Part shown: positions 32,246 through 44,249 of the stretch, one piece after another
How the letters are laid out: each line of letters opens with the position of its first letter
Position numbering within the stretch: position 1 is the first letter of the stretch
Assembly (NCBI RefSeq): GCF_963678975.1
Contig: NC_089277.1
Coordinates: 26,238,672-26,302,671, forward strand
Direction: 5' to 3'
DNA from: Dysidea avara
Taxonomy: Eukaryota; Porifera; Demospongiae; Dictyoceratida; Dysideidae
DNA length: 64,000 nucleotides
Notes under the pieces: model-generated
The model's database searches: none
What the model was told of the DNA's origin: nothing
What the model saw: the letters and a program-made list of their open reading frames with translations, nothing else
Translations under genes and position numbers: made by a program

Positions 32246-32893
32246 ATATGTGACCATCTCAGCAAAAACCCAACTTGTTTGCACATTAAAAAAATTTTTT
32301 TATTCACTCAGCAATATCAGCAGTGCCCAAGGAATGGACCACCAAAGTTTCAGCCTTCTGTGGTGTGTAATTTTGGAATTATAATGATAGACAGTAGGAA
32401 GAGCAGGGTAATCAATATGTACAGCGACTATACTGAAAATAAACTACAGGCGCTTACAGTCGCAGCCATAACTTCCGTTTGGATTAGTCTACAACATTGT
32501 AATTTGGCTTAAAACGTTCACCATAGATCAGTACATCAGCCAAGGTATAGTATTAGCCCTGTAGATACTTGCGCATATGGATATGAAGGCGGTTTGGTAG
32601 AAGAAACGATGACAATCTTGTTTATGTTTACCGCATCGTAAACAAACGCACGTGACATGCATACCGTTGTAGCTGGAGAAACAAAACAGAGATTTTGGAA
32701 CTCTCCATGAACAGGTGAATAAGATGGTATATAGTTTTAATCGATTTGCGTCTTCCTTCTTCGAGTACTGGCCCTATAAAAACTTGCGTCGTTTTTTTGT
32801 AGCATGCATAATTTACGAATTGTTTTTAAATTTCGATTTTCAATACATATGCTTGTGCAAACAAGTCGGGTTTTTGCTGAGACGGTCACATAT
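32246..32893. repeat. Inverted repeat pair, 40-bp arms
   Basis: The arm 32,246-32,285 (ATATGTGACCATCTCAGCAA at its start) is repeated in reverse at 32,854-32,893 with few changes, leaving about 570 bp between. It could be the ends of one element. The interior has no recognised gene. No target duplication was found. Confidence 0.5.
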
Positions 32894-33362
32894 TTTATAA
32901 ATACTCATTACTACCTATAGTATTCATCTCTATCTTGATTAATGGAAGGCATAGCCCTGGTTAACTTAAAAGGCTGTCGCATGATCAAAATTCTGGATAT
33001 TAGTTAGTAAACTGACTAAGTAACACAAAGGCATGACATGGTTGTGTTACAAGGACTTGAAATTGTGATTGTTATATTTATACAGAATAGCTAGTAGTGG
33101 CAGGTTAAAACAGCTGTACCGCACCCTCAAATAATGCTGGTGCAACACTATTCAAAGGGTTGTATTCTAAACCCCTACAGCGCAAGTCAAGTAAATACAG
33201 TACATTTTCAGTGGCTAACACACCATACAAACTGAATGTGTATGTATGGTGTGTGTAAGACACATACAACGAAGAAAGTCATACACACATTCACTACAAA
33301 GGACAAGACAACTACAGTACTAACAGTACCATGCCAATTATTATACATTTACTATGACTTCC

Positions 33363-33545
33363 AGCAATACCGCACCAAATTATGGGCAAGTCAGCTGGTC
33401 AACACATGCGCTGCAGCAATACCGCACCAAGGGCAAGTCAGCTGGTCAGTATGTGCACTGCTAACAATACCGCTCCACTTAGGGCAAGTCAGTTAGCTAG
33501 TACGCACACTGCCTGCAATACCGCACCAAGGGCAAGCCGGTCAGC
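33363..33545. repeat. Tandem repeat, about 50-bp unit, 3-4 copies
   Basis: Units built on CAATACCGCACCAAGGGCAA followed by GTCAGCTGGTCAGTATGTGC, diverging by several bases. Isolated related words (AATACCGCAC) also occur near 32,233 and 33,116-33,135. Confidence 0.7.
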
Positions 33546-33556
33546 TAGTCAGCGAA

Positions 33557-33586
33557 CACACACACACGCACGCACACACACAACGG
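33557..33586. repeat. (AC)n microsatellite with GCAC variants
   Basis: Short imperfect CA tract. Confidence 0.8.
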
Positions 33587-33960
33587 GTTCATCACCTCAA
33601 CGGATTTCTTACCTGTTTGCTTGAGTGCACACGGATACAACCCGAGTCCTGAACAAGCTTGAGACTTCATGCCGGAATACCACATACGCGCGTTAATTCT
33701 GTTAAAGGTCACCACGTGAAATAGCTGCCTTTCTTTTTGGTTTACCTTGATTCTAGTACGTAACGCCACTACAACAGTACGTTGTGTCCGCTAAAACGAG
33801 GACTGGAAGCATACAGAATACGGTTGAAAACAACTCGAGGTAGAAACAGAAGTCCCTTTCACTTCCGTGGTTGCATGCGCGGTTGCATCATGTGATAAAG
33901 CCCACGTGCACTTGAGCTACACTTTGAACTGTGCGGTTGGCACGAGTGGGTGAGAACTTG

Positions 33961-34815
33961 ATGAAGAGTGTAGTGATATTACCGGCCGGGATGCTCTTGT
34001 CATCCTGCAGTTACGAGTGGTGAGAGACATCTTATATGAGGTTTTTGGTGATCTGCAATGCTAACTTCCGGGCACACACGCCTGTCCGAATCATCAGTGT
34101 TGCGACCGCGTGTATTAATGCTGACTAAACTACTGGTAAATCATCATTGTACCCCCGCTATTATGTCTTTGTATCTCGTTGTTTGACAGACTGGGTTTTA
34201 GATCACAACATGACAATGCGGTGAGACCACAAAAATTCATTAGCATTAATTTGATGTGATTGAGGTACAGTATGGTAATATTATATAGCTGACTAAAGTT
34301 TACCAAACTGGGAATTACACCTTGATATCACATCTAATAAACTTTGTTCAGGAGGACTGGGATGTTGCTGTGAAGCACACCATGTTTGAAATATATTATA
34401 GTGCCAAGGTCAGCTAAGGTAGAGTGTAAATGTGAGGTCACTGTTGTTCCAAACTAGGTATCCCAATGAATCACACCTCATTGATCAAGGAACTCTTGGC
34501 ATTATAATAATTGCCGATGGGAGCAACCAGCAATGATACCTTAACTCATCGTACTGATATAACACTGAATTTTGCAGTGGTCACTCGCTGGGCGATCTGC
34601 CACTTCTCTCTCCAAGGTACAGCTATGTGAAAATCGATAAAAGAGTTACAAATGTTATTACAGATTTAGCGGATTAGGTGAAATAAAGTGCAGTAATAAA
34701 AACTTGCACAGGTGCAATGACATTGTTTCTCACAGAACGTGTATAACATGCTTTCTGTTATAGAATAAAAGCACTAGTCCCATGATGCTACAGCAGTGGG
34801 CTACTGCATTAACAG
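33961..34815 (+). CDS. Chain of short phase-compatible exons, unknown protein
   Basis: Four or five short exons with canonical AG/GT edges fit together without a stop. They are an ATG exon from 33,961 (MKSVVILPAGMLLSSCSYE, using an inner donor), 34,190-34,220, 34,352-34,408 (EDWDVAVKHTMFEIYYSAK), 34,578-34,616 and 34,764-34,815. Lengths 31, 57, 39 and 52 keep phase 2, 0, 0, 0. The exon at 34,352 looks most like coding sequence. A GC-rich stretch upstream (33,840-34,000) could be a promoter. I do not recognise the product and cannot exclude a non-coding transcript. If the first donor is the stronger GTGAGAG site, a stop arises at the junction. Confidence 0.3.
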
Positions 34816-36169
34816 GTAAATACATTGATGTTATGTCATAATATATATCTTGCATGGCTAAAATAATTTTTTTTGTGTGTTATAACCCTTTCATGGCTGT
34901 AACTGGATTTATCCGGCACAGTGGTATAAAACATGCGCTGAGTGCAATTCCAAAACATTAGCGCGTCTATTGTGCGTTTCATAGTACGATGCGCTAACCC
35001 TGAATTGGGCACACCCACAGAGGTTCCGTTTCTGGGATAACCGGATAGTTTGTATACTATTGCGGGTTTATTACATAACCCGGTAAAACTTTTCTCTGGA
35101 AAATAGGGCTGTTTCGTTTATATTTGAGTAGACAGTAATGTTTGAAAAAAGGTACATTGTTATAATAAATAGGCTAAGACAACTGGAAAGTAACTGAATG
35201 GTTTTTCAGACATGTGGCATGATTCAATCATGCGCGTATACACATGCATGCCGTGACACTGGATTTGTGATAAAACTTGAAGAAACCAGCCGTGAAGACG
35301 ATGATTTAGTAAGGAAACAATAAAAAATAGTTTCTTACGCTGTAAGACTTATTTGTAGATAGTTTATTAATGGCTGCCTGTTTCTCAAGGCTGCTTTTAG
35401 CGTATTTTTTAGTTTTGTTGTCTTATAATTACTTTGTGGTTTTATTTACATAAACGAAAACAACCTAGTCAAGATCGTTAGTCCACAGTGTTTATGTAGT
35501 GGTAAGTGGTTTAGTGTACAGTGAGGCTTATACAGCATGATTCGGCGTGCCTTGTAAAGTGCACCAGGAAATTCAGCCATGAAAGAGTTATTAATTAATA
35601 ATGTTGAAGGATGCACAATACGGAAGTTTGGTATCACTACGTTATACTGTAAAATTGAAGGGGGGGTGTAGATCAGTTGTATATTAATTAAATAATACTT
35701 CTCAAGCTATAGTTTAAGAATAGAAACTCTTTTGTCCCTGTTTTAATTTTGAAGTGAACATAGCTGTAAATTTTCTGATACTGCTATGCTACCATGTCTC
35801 AGCTATTTTAATTTCCTCTAACAGGTAGAAATGAAACAGTGGCATCTGGAATGCCAGTGAGGCCTCATCTAACAGCTTCTTCGAAGTGCCTGCCGGTTCA
35901 TCATCCCTTGTGAAGTTGCCTCTATCAAGACGTTCTGACCCATGTCTTCAGTGAAGATCATCCAGCTCTACTAAATGATCATTTCAGATGACCATATCAC
36001 TGACAGTACTAGACTTGTGCAATATGTGACGTATTGTTGTCTTGTATCCAATTTACTGGTAATGTGGCTGTAATTTTTGGCTGTAAACAATAATTTTCAA
36101 ACAATATTCATATTAATATCACTGTTAATTTACTGCATGGTATTTGTGGTATAGTAAACTAACTGTAAA
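34816..36169. other. No recognisable gene
   Basis: An acceptor-like TTTTTCAG near 35,201-35,208 could continue the putative gene to the left, but support is thin. The rest is AT-rich unique sequence. Confidence 0.35.
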
Positions 36170-36446
36170 CCACCACTGAAATTTACTGTTAAATTACTAG
36201 TGATGTGTGTCTCACAGTAAACCAACAGTAAAGCAGAAACCATAGTGCTGCTGGTGTAGTAAGTTTACTCATTGGTTCACTGTTGATTTACTAGTTGGTG
36301 TATTATAAGTAAATTATCAGTAGCCAAAATGTTCCCATCTGTTAATTTACTGCTTGATTTTTTTTGGGATTTACTTCCTGTAAAACAACCAGTGATTTTA
36401 CCAATTACTAATGATTCACTGATAGGTGATCTAAGAGGCATCAAGC
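36170..36446. mobile_element. MITE of the CACTGCTTGA family (one end visible)
   Basis: The right end CATCAAGCAGTG matches the family end, and the interior is dense in TTTACTG/CAGTAAA words as in the 1182 and 30,982 copies. The left terminus is not identifiable. Confidence 0.45.
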
Positions 36447-36574
36447 AGTGGTAAGTTTGATTTTGTGTGTGTGTGGAAGCCTTGTTATATGAAATCCGGT
36501 CACATATATAATTATGAAAGATATCAAACAAGTATAAAGTAAAAATAAGATTTTCATGTTTGATTAGGAATCAT

Positions 36575-36752
36575 GGAAATAAAAGTTGTGAAACAAGGGA
36601 GGTTGCTTATACCTGAAGAGATACTAGTGGACACTTTCAAATCCCTGATTCAGTTGTGGGTATAGCTAGATTGACATAGGGATTTAATGTCCACTAGTAC
36701 ATTTTCAGGTGTAGTTGACCTCCCAATTGTTTCACTAAATTTTATTTCTATG
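36575..36752. mobile_element. Foldback MITE, ~70-bp arms
   Basis: GAAATAAAAGTTGTGAAACA is answered at the right by a TGTTTCACTAAATTTTATTTC-like reverse arm; GGGAGGT, ACTAGTGGAC and AATCCCT also pair in order. A half-copy with the same left arm lies at about 58,775-58,850. No ORF. Confidence 0.65.
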
Positions 36753-37674
36753 CTCCTTAATTGAACTTAAAAATCTTTAATATTGCTTTTACTTGTTGTT
36801 ATAATTTAAACTGCTAATATAATTACACTTAAGGAAGATGTATGCCCTGGTAAAAGTTGCAAATTTACATCACTTAACAGATTAATTAAATTTATGCCTT
36901 ACGTTTTATGGTAAGTATTTTATGATTTACAGTAATAAATTGTTAATGAATTCTTAGCATTAGAATTTAGCTAAATAAGGATATAAGGATGTGGTGTACA
37001 TAATCATTTCAAGGTAAAACCTCACACATACCTTAGCTGTTCACAAGAAAACCTCATGGCACTCACTCCAACTATGTATTATACTCACAATTCTTAGAGA
37101 AGTGCAGGATGTTGCAAGTCATATGACTATGTTTCTTTACTTAAGAGGTGAGCATAACAAAACATTATATTATGGTCTGATTGACTGTAATCAAAATATC
37201 ATTACTGTAGAAACCTGAAGAGCAAGTTGAATCTGAGTGTAAATGAATCACTACTATACTGAATATACAATAAACACTATTTAAGGGAGTGCACAAATTA
37301 CATTAATTGCCTCATCATATCTAGGCAGCCTATACATTTGAGTCTATTTGTTATAGAACCCAAATCTTGGCTTAGACTATACTTACACTTTCACATTAGC
37401 TACACAGATATAAGTCAAGATGTGGACGAAAATGTAGTCTCCTAGTTTCTTTTCATGACACAATGTGTGTAGAATGGTTGCATGGCACAACAAAGTGCTG
37501 GTATACAATGAATTTGCAATTGAATATCATACAGTATGGTAGTACTATTGTACTGTAATATAAAATTATTTACTCAATCATGATGACCACACCCTCCTTA
37601 TTATTGGTCTAGCTGTATTCATAATGCTAGCACAATGAAAAGATGAAATAGTATAACACACCCCCTGGTAGGTG
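36753..37674. other. No recognisable gene
   Basis: AT-rich sequence without coding motifs. The segment from about 37,560 onward matches, in reverse, the right flank of the palindrome at 2111-2386 and so belongs to that larger repeat. Confidence 0.4.
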
Positions 37675-37946
37675 AAAGGCTAACTTGAGATACCCTAATA
37701 CAGCAGTCACCATAATAGAACAGTCACACATGTATAGTAACAAAAAAAACCAAACGAACTAGTATATTAATTTGAAAATGAAGTAGGGATCCAAGCAATA
37801 AACAGCAATAGATGAATGATGGTATTATGACATAGCTTGGTGGGATGAACAAAATAATTGTTATAACGTGCCAATGCAGGGATTATCCCACTGAGCTATG
37901 CTGTAATACCACCATTCATCTCTTTTTTCACTGTTTTTTAAACCAG
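37675..37946 (-). mobile_element. Second copy of the 2.1-kb-region palindrome element
   Basis: From CTAGTATATT at 37,759 the sequence follows the palindrome at 2111-2386 (GAAGTAGGGATCCAAGC, AATAATTGTTATAAC, GAGCTATGCTGTAATA). The adjoining segment to the left carries, in reverse, the ATTATGGTGACTGCTGTATT-type motif that flanks the first copy. The right arm is truncated at about 37,946. Confidence 0.7.
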
Positions 37947-38010
37947 GCATGCTCCCACAACCAGCCAAAGGCTGAAGGCTGGCTGTGGGAGCACACCTGG
38001 TTTTCATAAA

Positions 38011-38049
<39 letters not shown>
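37947..38049. repeat. Hairpin followed by (GT)n microsatellite
   Basis: ACCAGGCATGCTCCCACA and TGTGGGAGCACACCTGGT form a stem around a second stem CCAGCC/GGCTGG. Directly after it is a GT tract of about 37 bp (38,013-38,049). Confidence 0.75.
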
Positions 38050-38051
<2 letters not shown>

Positions 38052-38162
38052 CGGCGGAGGAAGTAGTTGATATGAGGGGGGTCATCCTTTGAGCTGACCC
38101 AGACTTATTTCTATAGTTTGGTAAGGTGAGACCAAAAAAAAAAAAAAAAAAGGTCACAACCA
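38052..38162. repeat. GGCGGA/poly-A repeat with AAAGGTCACAAC
   Basis: Begins GCGGCGGAGGAAG, with a G run and then an A19 run followed by GGTCACAAC. The repeat at 49,441 has the same parts in the same order, so the two are one family. Confidence 0.5.
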
Positions 38163-39045
38163 ACTGGGATTTGAAAGTGTCCACTAGTATCTCATGGTTT
38201 GCAGATCATGAAAATTGCAGATCATGGTTTTTTAGTATTTGAGTACTCTCTAGAGTTAACGATTGAATACTCACAAATACTAGCTACTTGTAGTCATACC
38301 CATGTTACATGACTTTAAGTAGTTCAGAGCTTTTTCAAGTAGCAAAAATGATACACACACCGTATTAAAGCACTGAAGGTAGTGTAGTGTTCCTGAGAAG
38401 AAATTATGACAATCAAACTCGATCGCCTTCATTGTGTCACTCCCTAATGGCAAATGCATCATGTGAACTGGGTCATGTGATCTTAACGAGTACTTGAGTA
38501 CCAATTTTACTATCTGAGTACCAAAATCCTTAACAAGTACTCATTGAGTATTTGCAGTATTTGTATTAAAAAGTATTATGTAGTTATAATTGATTGGAAC
38601 CAAACATTTGGAATTAATGTTGGTCACTCACTTGTTATTCTCCCGCCTGGTTGATTATCAGTCTCTATTGCTCTGAGTATTCTTCTCTTCCCACAAGCTA
38701 ATGATTGTGGGGGTATTGTCAGCAATCAATGAATCCTGTGTATTAAGGACACTCCCAACCATAATTGTCCAGATTATCAAGGTGTCCTGATTTTCCAGAT
38801 CAGTTTATGTGCTAAGCAAATACTCTGAGACCTTAACTAAGTGTCCAAATTACACAAGTATCCTCATTTTCAAGTGTTCTGATTAGCAGGTTTCAACATA
38901 TTCCTTGAAAACAGTGTTCATAGTAGTGATATACACTTTACGGTTGTACTGTATGCATTGCAGAAATTTTTCTAAAGCTATTTAAATGTATATTTTAAAG
39001 TCTTTACCTGTGAATGTTTATGTGCAATTAAATTTCATCACACAG
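38163..39045. other. No recognisable exon; possible intron
   Basis: Contains several GTGTCC-type phrases (38,745-38,890) that look like a decayed repeat. I searched for the ubiquitin-hydrolase Cys box here and did not find it. Confidence 0.35.
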
Positions 39046-39052
39046 TCAACAG

Positions 39053-39133
39053 AGATTTGTGTCGTACACACAAGAAGACAGTCATGAGTTACTGCGACAT
39101 TTTTTATATGAGCTAAAGAAAGAGGAAGTCAAT
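39053..39133 (+). CDS. USP exon: QEDSHELLR block
   Basis: The exon reads RFVSYTQEDSHELLRHFLYE then LKKEEVN. QxDSHELLxxLL is the second conserved box of the USP catalytic domain. Acceptor choices are AG at 39,051-39,052 or 39,044-39,045; the donor is AAT/GTTAGT at 39,134. The next identified exon needs one carried base, so another small exon is expected in between. Confidence 0.85.
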
Positions 39134-40429
39134 GTTAGTGTGTAATAATTTGTTTTGATTGCTATTGCTCATAAATTGTTTTGTAGTTTCATGCCCTGGC
39201 ATGTACGTACTATGATCATACAATGTATAAAATTGCAGCTCCTATATTCTTACATGTTGTGAATAATTTGTTAAAGTCAATGCTGGAATATTGGCAATAT
39301 CAGAAGCCCATAAGTGCCGTTTGTGCCTTGTGGCATGTATGGGCTACGTATATGCTTAGAACAATAGACTGAGGGTGGGTTTGACTTGCATACGTATGTA
39401 ATACATTGTGAGCCATTCATAGCATTATGAGCAAGGCAACCTAACTACTTCACTCATTACAAGTCTTCATTTTAAACTGTGTACTATTCTAATAGTTAAA
39501 GAATTGCCTATGTCCAAACATGACATGCATTCAAAATGAGGTCTTGGAATACTAGGCTCCACCTCATACTACTAATTATTGTACTCACTCTTTACTGCAC
39601 TATTTTTAACATATTTCAAGACACACGGTATGTCGTACAGCCCAAGAAGCCGGCGCGCAACACCCATGATCATATTGACAGGAAGAAAGAAAATACAATT
39701 TTCGCACCTCCGTAGCTCTGTGCTGCCTTGATGAAACAAGACGATTTTTGCTGTGGACACATCTGCCAAGTACTCTACCTACCACATTTCAGTGATTTCG
39801 CTTCAAGCATTCCCAAGATACGTATGTGACTTCAAAAATTGGCTTAGTTCCTTCATTTTTTTCTTCTTATTTTTCTTCCTCTTTTCGCCCACTTACAAAA
39901 ACTGCAATAAAATGTGAACACCATATCCGATTGCCTTGACATTTGGCACACAGAAGGGGGTATAAAGGTGCGTCTTGATACCAACTGTGGCTGGAATACG
40001 ATAAACAGGCAAAGAGTTATTAGCAATTATTTACAAAAAAAATAACACCAATATGTTGTCACACCTACAGGGAAAAACCGCTTACAGGAAGAAGCTGAAA
40101 ATCAGTGGGTGAATAGGTTAACTATTGAACCTCAAACCTTTTGTGGTTTGAAAGAAATCGAGGTAAAAACGATGAAGATACAACGAAAAAACCAACAGTA
40201 TGTAACAATTATGCAATCGAGATTAGCTAATAATAAACGATTACTTGTTACGCCTACCAGAAAAACCACTTGGAGTAATGCTTTGAAAATCGTTGTACAG
40301 ATGGAGTAATCATCAGACGTAAAGCCACAGAGTTATAACACGAAATCCAACTTGGTGTAGCAATGTGCGAGATCGAGTTACTCTAATAGAGCAGTCATCC
40401 TAATAGAGCAGTCAACTGAGGAGAATTCA

Positions 40430-41220
40430 AGAGATCAGCTAGAAACAAGTAACCCATATAGAGATTAGCTACAAACAAATCACTCTGTAGAGAGTTCAGC
40501 TACAAACAATTCACCCTGTAGAGAGTTCAGCTAGAAGAAGCTTGTAGAGAGTTCAGCTACAATGAAACCATCATGTAGAGAATTCAGCTGCAAACAAATC
40601 ACCCTGTGGAGAGTTCAGCTGTGAAAAGATCAACATGTAGAGAGTTCAGCTAGAAGAAGTCACCTTGTAGAGAGTTCAGCTACAAAGAAACTACCGTGTA
40701 GAGAGTTCAGCTGCAAACAAATTACTCTGTAGAGAATTTAGCTACAAACAAATTGCCCTGTAGAAAGATCAGCTAGAAGAAGTTACCTTGTAGAGAATTC
40801 AGCTACAAACAATTCACCCTGTAGAGACATCAGCTAGAAGAAGTCACCTTGTAGAGAGTTCAGCTACAAAGAAACCACCATGTAGAGAGTTCAGCTGCAA
40901 ACAAATAGCCCTGTAGAGAGTTCAGCTAGAAACAAGTCATCCTGTAGAGAGATCAGCTAAAAGGATCACTTTGCTACAAACAAATCACCCTGCAGATAGT
41001 TCAGCTAGAAACAAGTCATCTTGTAGAGAGATCAGCTAGAAGGATCACCCTGTGGAGATTTCAGCTACGAACAAGTCACCCTTTAGAGAGATAAGCCAGA
41101 CAAAGTAACCCTGTAGAGAGAATCCTGTAGAGAGTTCATCTACAAGCAAATCACCCTGTAGACACTTCAGTTACATTTCAAGTCACCCAGTAGAGAGATC
41201 AGCTGCAAACAAGTTATCCA
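40430..41220. repeat. 31-bp minisatellite, about 25 units
   Basis: Units of the form GTAGAGAGTTCAGCTACAAA followed by CAAATCACCCT, with variants (AGAAGAAGTCACCTT, AAGAAACCACCAT). There are no unique spacers between units. Confidence 0.95.
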
Positions 41221-41400
41221 TAAGGAATAATTGATATGTAATAAATATATGTATTTTATATTGTACATTTACTGATAAAATCAAAAATAGCTAAAGTATT
41301 TATAATCTGCTTCATCTTTTTCTTCTTCCTGTGGTAAAGAAAAAAAGAAAGCCCCAAAGCTGGCCATATGCTGGCTTTGGGGTATACAAATACAAAAAGA

Positions 41401-41725
41401 AGTGAAATCTAATCCAAAACAGCCAAGCTGTAAAAAAAGAGTGCGGCCCTCAAAAAGGCTATGGTGAAAAAAGATGTGAAATCCAAGGTGGTGGCCAAGA
41501 AATAGCTGTGATGGTAGGTTAATGGTAAAAATTTTAATAATGACAATTCAGGTGAATTTGGTGCCGCTTGGTCTTGGCTAAAAATTCACCTGAATTGTCA
41601 TTATTAAAATTTTACTACCATCACAGCCATTTCTTGGCCGCCACCTTGGATTTCACATCTTTTTTCACCATAGCCTTTTTGAGGGTTGCACTCTTTTTTT
41701 ACAGCTTGGCTGTTTTGGATTAGAT
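41401..41725. repeat. Long palindrome in right module, copy 1
   Basis: The arms start ATCTAATCCAAAACAGCC and end GGCTGTTTTGGATTAGAT. They run through matching stretches such as GGATTTCACATCTTTTTTCA down to the inner pair around AATTCACCTGAATTGTCATT. It would form a hairpin of about 150 bp. Just outside, CCCCAAAGCTGGCC and GCTGGCTTTGGGG make a second, smaller hairpin. Confidence 0.85.
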
Positions 41726-41822
41726 AGCATTAACTTTGTTTCTTAAGAATTGTATTCACATAGACTGTATGTACGTACATATGTGTAAGTGATGTGTGCA
41801 TCATTTATCAGAGGTATACAAC

Positions 41823-42216
41823 TAGTGCTGGGCGGTATTGAAAAATAACAAACGGTATACCTTCCATAAAAAGTATCATGGTATTACTAAATATCATGGT
41901 ATTAATGTAAAATAAAGCAACTGCTATTTACCTCAACAAAAGCACCAAATACCCATGGTAGCTCAGCAAACTTCAGGTACAAATTACCTCAAACAAACTT
42001 GTTTACATAGTTTGGTTAGCTGACTACATCAGCACCTGCCTACAAACTTTGTCACATGTCTGGTTACCTTCTAAATATGGGATGAAACAAGCCCACAGGA
42101 AGGCCATAGTGCCCAGACGGTATGGCAGTATTTTAAAAAAAAAACAGGCAGTATCAAAGCCGGTATGACTTAAATATCACAGATTATTAACAATACCAGT
42201 ATATTTCCCAGCTCTA
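41823..42216. mobile_element. hAT-like short element with 8-bp TSD
   Basis: The ends are TAGTGCTGGGCGGTAT and ATATTTCCCAGCTCTA. TATACAAC is duplicated exactly at 41,815-41,822 and 42,217-42,224. The interior repeats GGTATTA words and has no ORF. The 8-bp duplication and (T)AGxGCTGGG ends fit hAT. It lies in the intron between the composite copies. Confidence 0.85.
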
Positions 42217-42394
42217 TATACAACTGTTTTATCACTGATGCATGTAAATTATGCGATTGAATTTTAGAAAATCACCCATATGGGTGCGCATGAATGTTTA
42301 GTGGGTTGGTAATAAGAGCAGGACATAGTTTTAAAAATATTTGAAGAATTTTCTTGTAATTGAGATTGGCTTACAACCATTAACAAGTAGATTT

Positions 42395-42614
42395 GTGCCT
42401 GTGAAAATAGGGCATGTGGGCACAAGCTACACCTTGCCACATAACAGGTCATATCTCAATACTGGAACATAATGTTTGCATTCTATAACTTGTGCTAAAT
42501 AGCCAATTAAATTTCTAATAAGGGTGGAACATTTACATGGCTATGACATGATACCATAAAAAGGTATGAATCATGGCAAATTTTATATGCCCACATGCCC
42601 TATTTTTGCAGGCC
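42395..42614. mobile_element. Short inverted-repeat element (GGGCATGTGGGCA ends)
   Basis: GCCTGTGAAAATAGGGCATG near the left answers CATGCCCTATTTTTGCAGGC at the right; stems of about 25 bp. The interior (TTCTATAACTTGTG, GCCAATTAAATTTCTAATAA) is shared with a block at about 55,890-55,950. No clear target duplication. Confidence 0.6.
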
Positions 42615-42643
42615 CAATCACATATTGTGTATATACACAATAT

Positions 42644-42981
42644 CACTGTGAAAAAAGAGGGATATAAGATGGTATTTCCAGTGGCTTATTGAATACAAAA
42701 AAGCTTGATATAACCTGTATTATACTAACGATCTCATGTAAGGCTTTAGTTAATGTGTTAAACAAACTGAAACCATATATGTGATAGTATAATGTGGGAA
42801 TTATATTCAATATAAGCTGTTTCAGGTAATGTAGTAAATAAACTGAAACCATATATGTTAATAGTATAGTATGCATTATACTAAAGTATAACATGAGTAT
42901 AATACAGGGTTTATATTAAGGCTTATTTGTATTCAATAAGCCACTGGAAATACCATCTTATATCCCACCTTTTTCACAGTG
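42644..42981. mobile_element. CACTGTG-ended MITE with 3-bp TSD
   Basis: The ends CACTGTGAAAAAAGAGGGA and TCCCACCTTTTTCACAGTG belong to an inverted repeat of about 56 bp. TAT flanks both sides (42,641-42,643, 42,982-42,984). An internal ~75-bp duplication contains AACTGAAACCATATATGT twice. CACTG ends with a 3-bp duplication fit the CACTA/Chapaev group. Confidence 0.8.
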
Positions 42982-43172
42982 TATGTGATATGTGATAGGG
43001 TATTTAATTTACATTTAGTGCATCAAAGCTAGTATATTCAACCAATTCGGAGTCAAAGCAGACCCACTATCTCATGTACATCTACAAAATGAATATAAGA
43101 TTGCCATGAAATGTAGGTGAAAGGCTGAAAGCTATACTAATTGTTACGCACTCTCTTATTAATAACACTTAG

Positions 43173-43267
43173 ATTATCTCCGTGTTGCCTCAAAAGTGAC
43201 TACTCCAATAGATGAGATATTTGGTGGAGTTAAACTGAACACTGTGATATGTCGTGAATGTAGATCT
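43173..43267 (+). CDS. USP exon: IDEIFGG and first CxxC
   Basis: The exon reads YLRVASKVTTPIDEIFGG then VKLNTVICRECRS. The FGG-x-L-x-x-x-x-x-C-x-x-C pattern is the zinc-binding start of the USP fingers region. The acceptor TTAG is at 43,169-43,172 and the donor TCT/GTAAGT at 43,268. It starts with one carried base and ends in phase 0, which matches the exon at 51,865. The 8.6-kb intron behind it holds composite copy 2 and a foldback. Confidence 0.88.
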
Positions 43268-44249
43268 GTAAGTTAGTACAGAAATGAAAGCATTGTGTAC
43301 ATTAGTATATTATACCATAACACAGTGTATTAATAAACCAAGTAATAGTAATATTATCCCTTCACCACTGAATTTAGACTACAGTATCAAGACACACGGT
43401 AGTGTGTCGTGCGGCCCAAGAAGCCGGCGCGCCACACCCGTGAGTATATTGACAGGAAGAACGAAAACGTCATTTTCACACCTTTGTATCTCAGTGATTA
43501 CGTATCCGATTGGAACCAAATTTGCTACACAGTTGCCCGCCAGCCAAGGGAGTCTACATTCCAAATTTGAAGGAAATCGCTCCAGCCATTTCCGAGATAC
43601 GAGCTGCCAAAGTTTCGTTTTTTTTTCTTCGTTTTTTTTTTCTTCGTCTTTTCGCACACTTGCAAAAATTGCTATAACAAGCAAACGCGTACTCCGATCG
43701 CCTTGAAATTTGGCACACAGAAAGGGAGTCCAACGGCGAATCCTAGCATCAAATTTGGTACAAATCCGATGAATGGTTCAGGAGTTATGACCGATTATTC
43801 GCGTAAAACAAGATCGATTTGTTGTCACGCCTACAGGGTAAACCGCTTCATGGAATGAGTTGAAAATTGCTATGTAGATGGAGTAACCATCGTAGGAGTG
43901 CCTTTTGGTGGTTTGAAAGGAATCGAGATAAAGACCACGGAGATATGACACAAAACCCAACCTGTGTCACAATTACGCGATCGATTTTTATGAATAAAAA
44001 AGTATTAGTTTTCACGCCTACTAGGCAAACCGCTTAGAACAATAAAGCTGAAAATCGGTGTATAGCTGGAATAATCTTCATAGAAAGTCCTTGCAGTAGT
44101 ACAGAAGAATCGGATTACAAACCACTGAGTTATGATTCGAAAGCCAACTCCGTGTAGCAAATGTGAGATCGAGATACTCTAATAGAGCAGTCACCCTAAT
44201 AGAGCATTCGGCTAATTTATTCATTCCATTATAGAATTTTATTACATCA

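Larger units (their letters stand above)
39616..41725. mobile_element. Composite minisatellite element, copy 1 (2.1 kb)
   Basis: Three parts: a left module 39,616-40,425 beginning TCAAGACACACGGTA; a 31-bp minisatellite of about 25 units (40,430-41,220); a right module 41,221-41,725 with a small hairpin and a ~330-bp palindrome ending GGATTAGAT. Copy 2 at 43,387-49,362 has the same parts in the same order and the same outer limits, so the whole is one mobile unit. It has no credible ORF. In reverse orientation it starts A/TCTAATC and ends near TGTGTCTTGA, resembling Helentron-derived elements with central tandem repeats (DINE-1/pearl type). That link is inference; no target duplication is visible. 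Confidence 0.75.

Noticed and set aside
43284-43706. 140-aa ORF in the left module of composite copy 2
   Set aside because: The frame begins outside the element, is not kept in copy 1, and ends in a Phe/Ser run from a T-rich tract.
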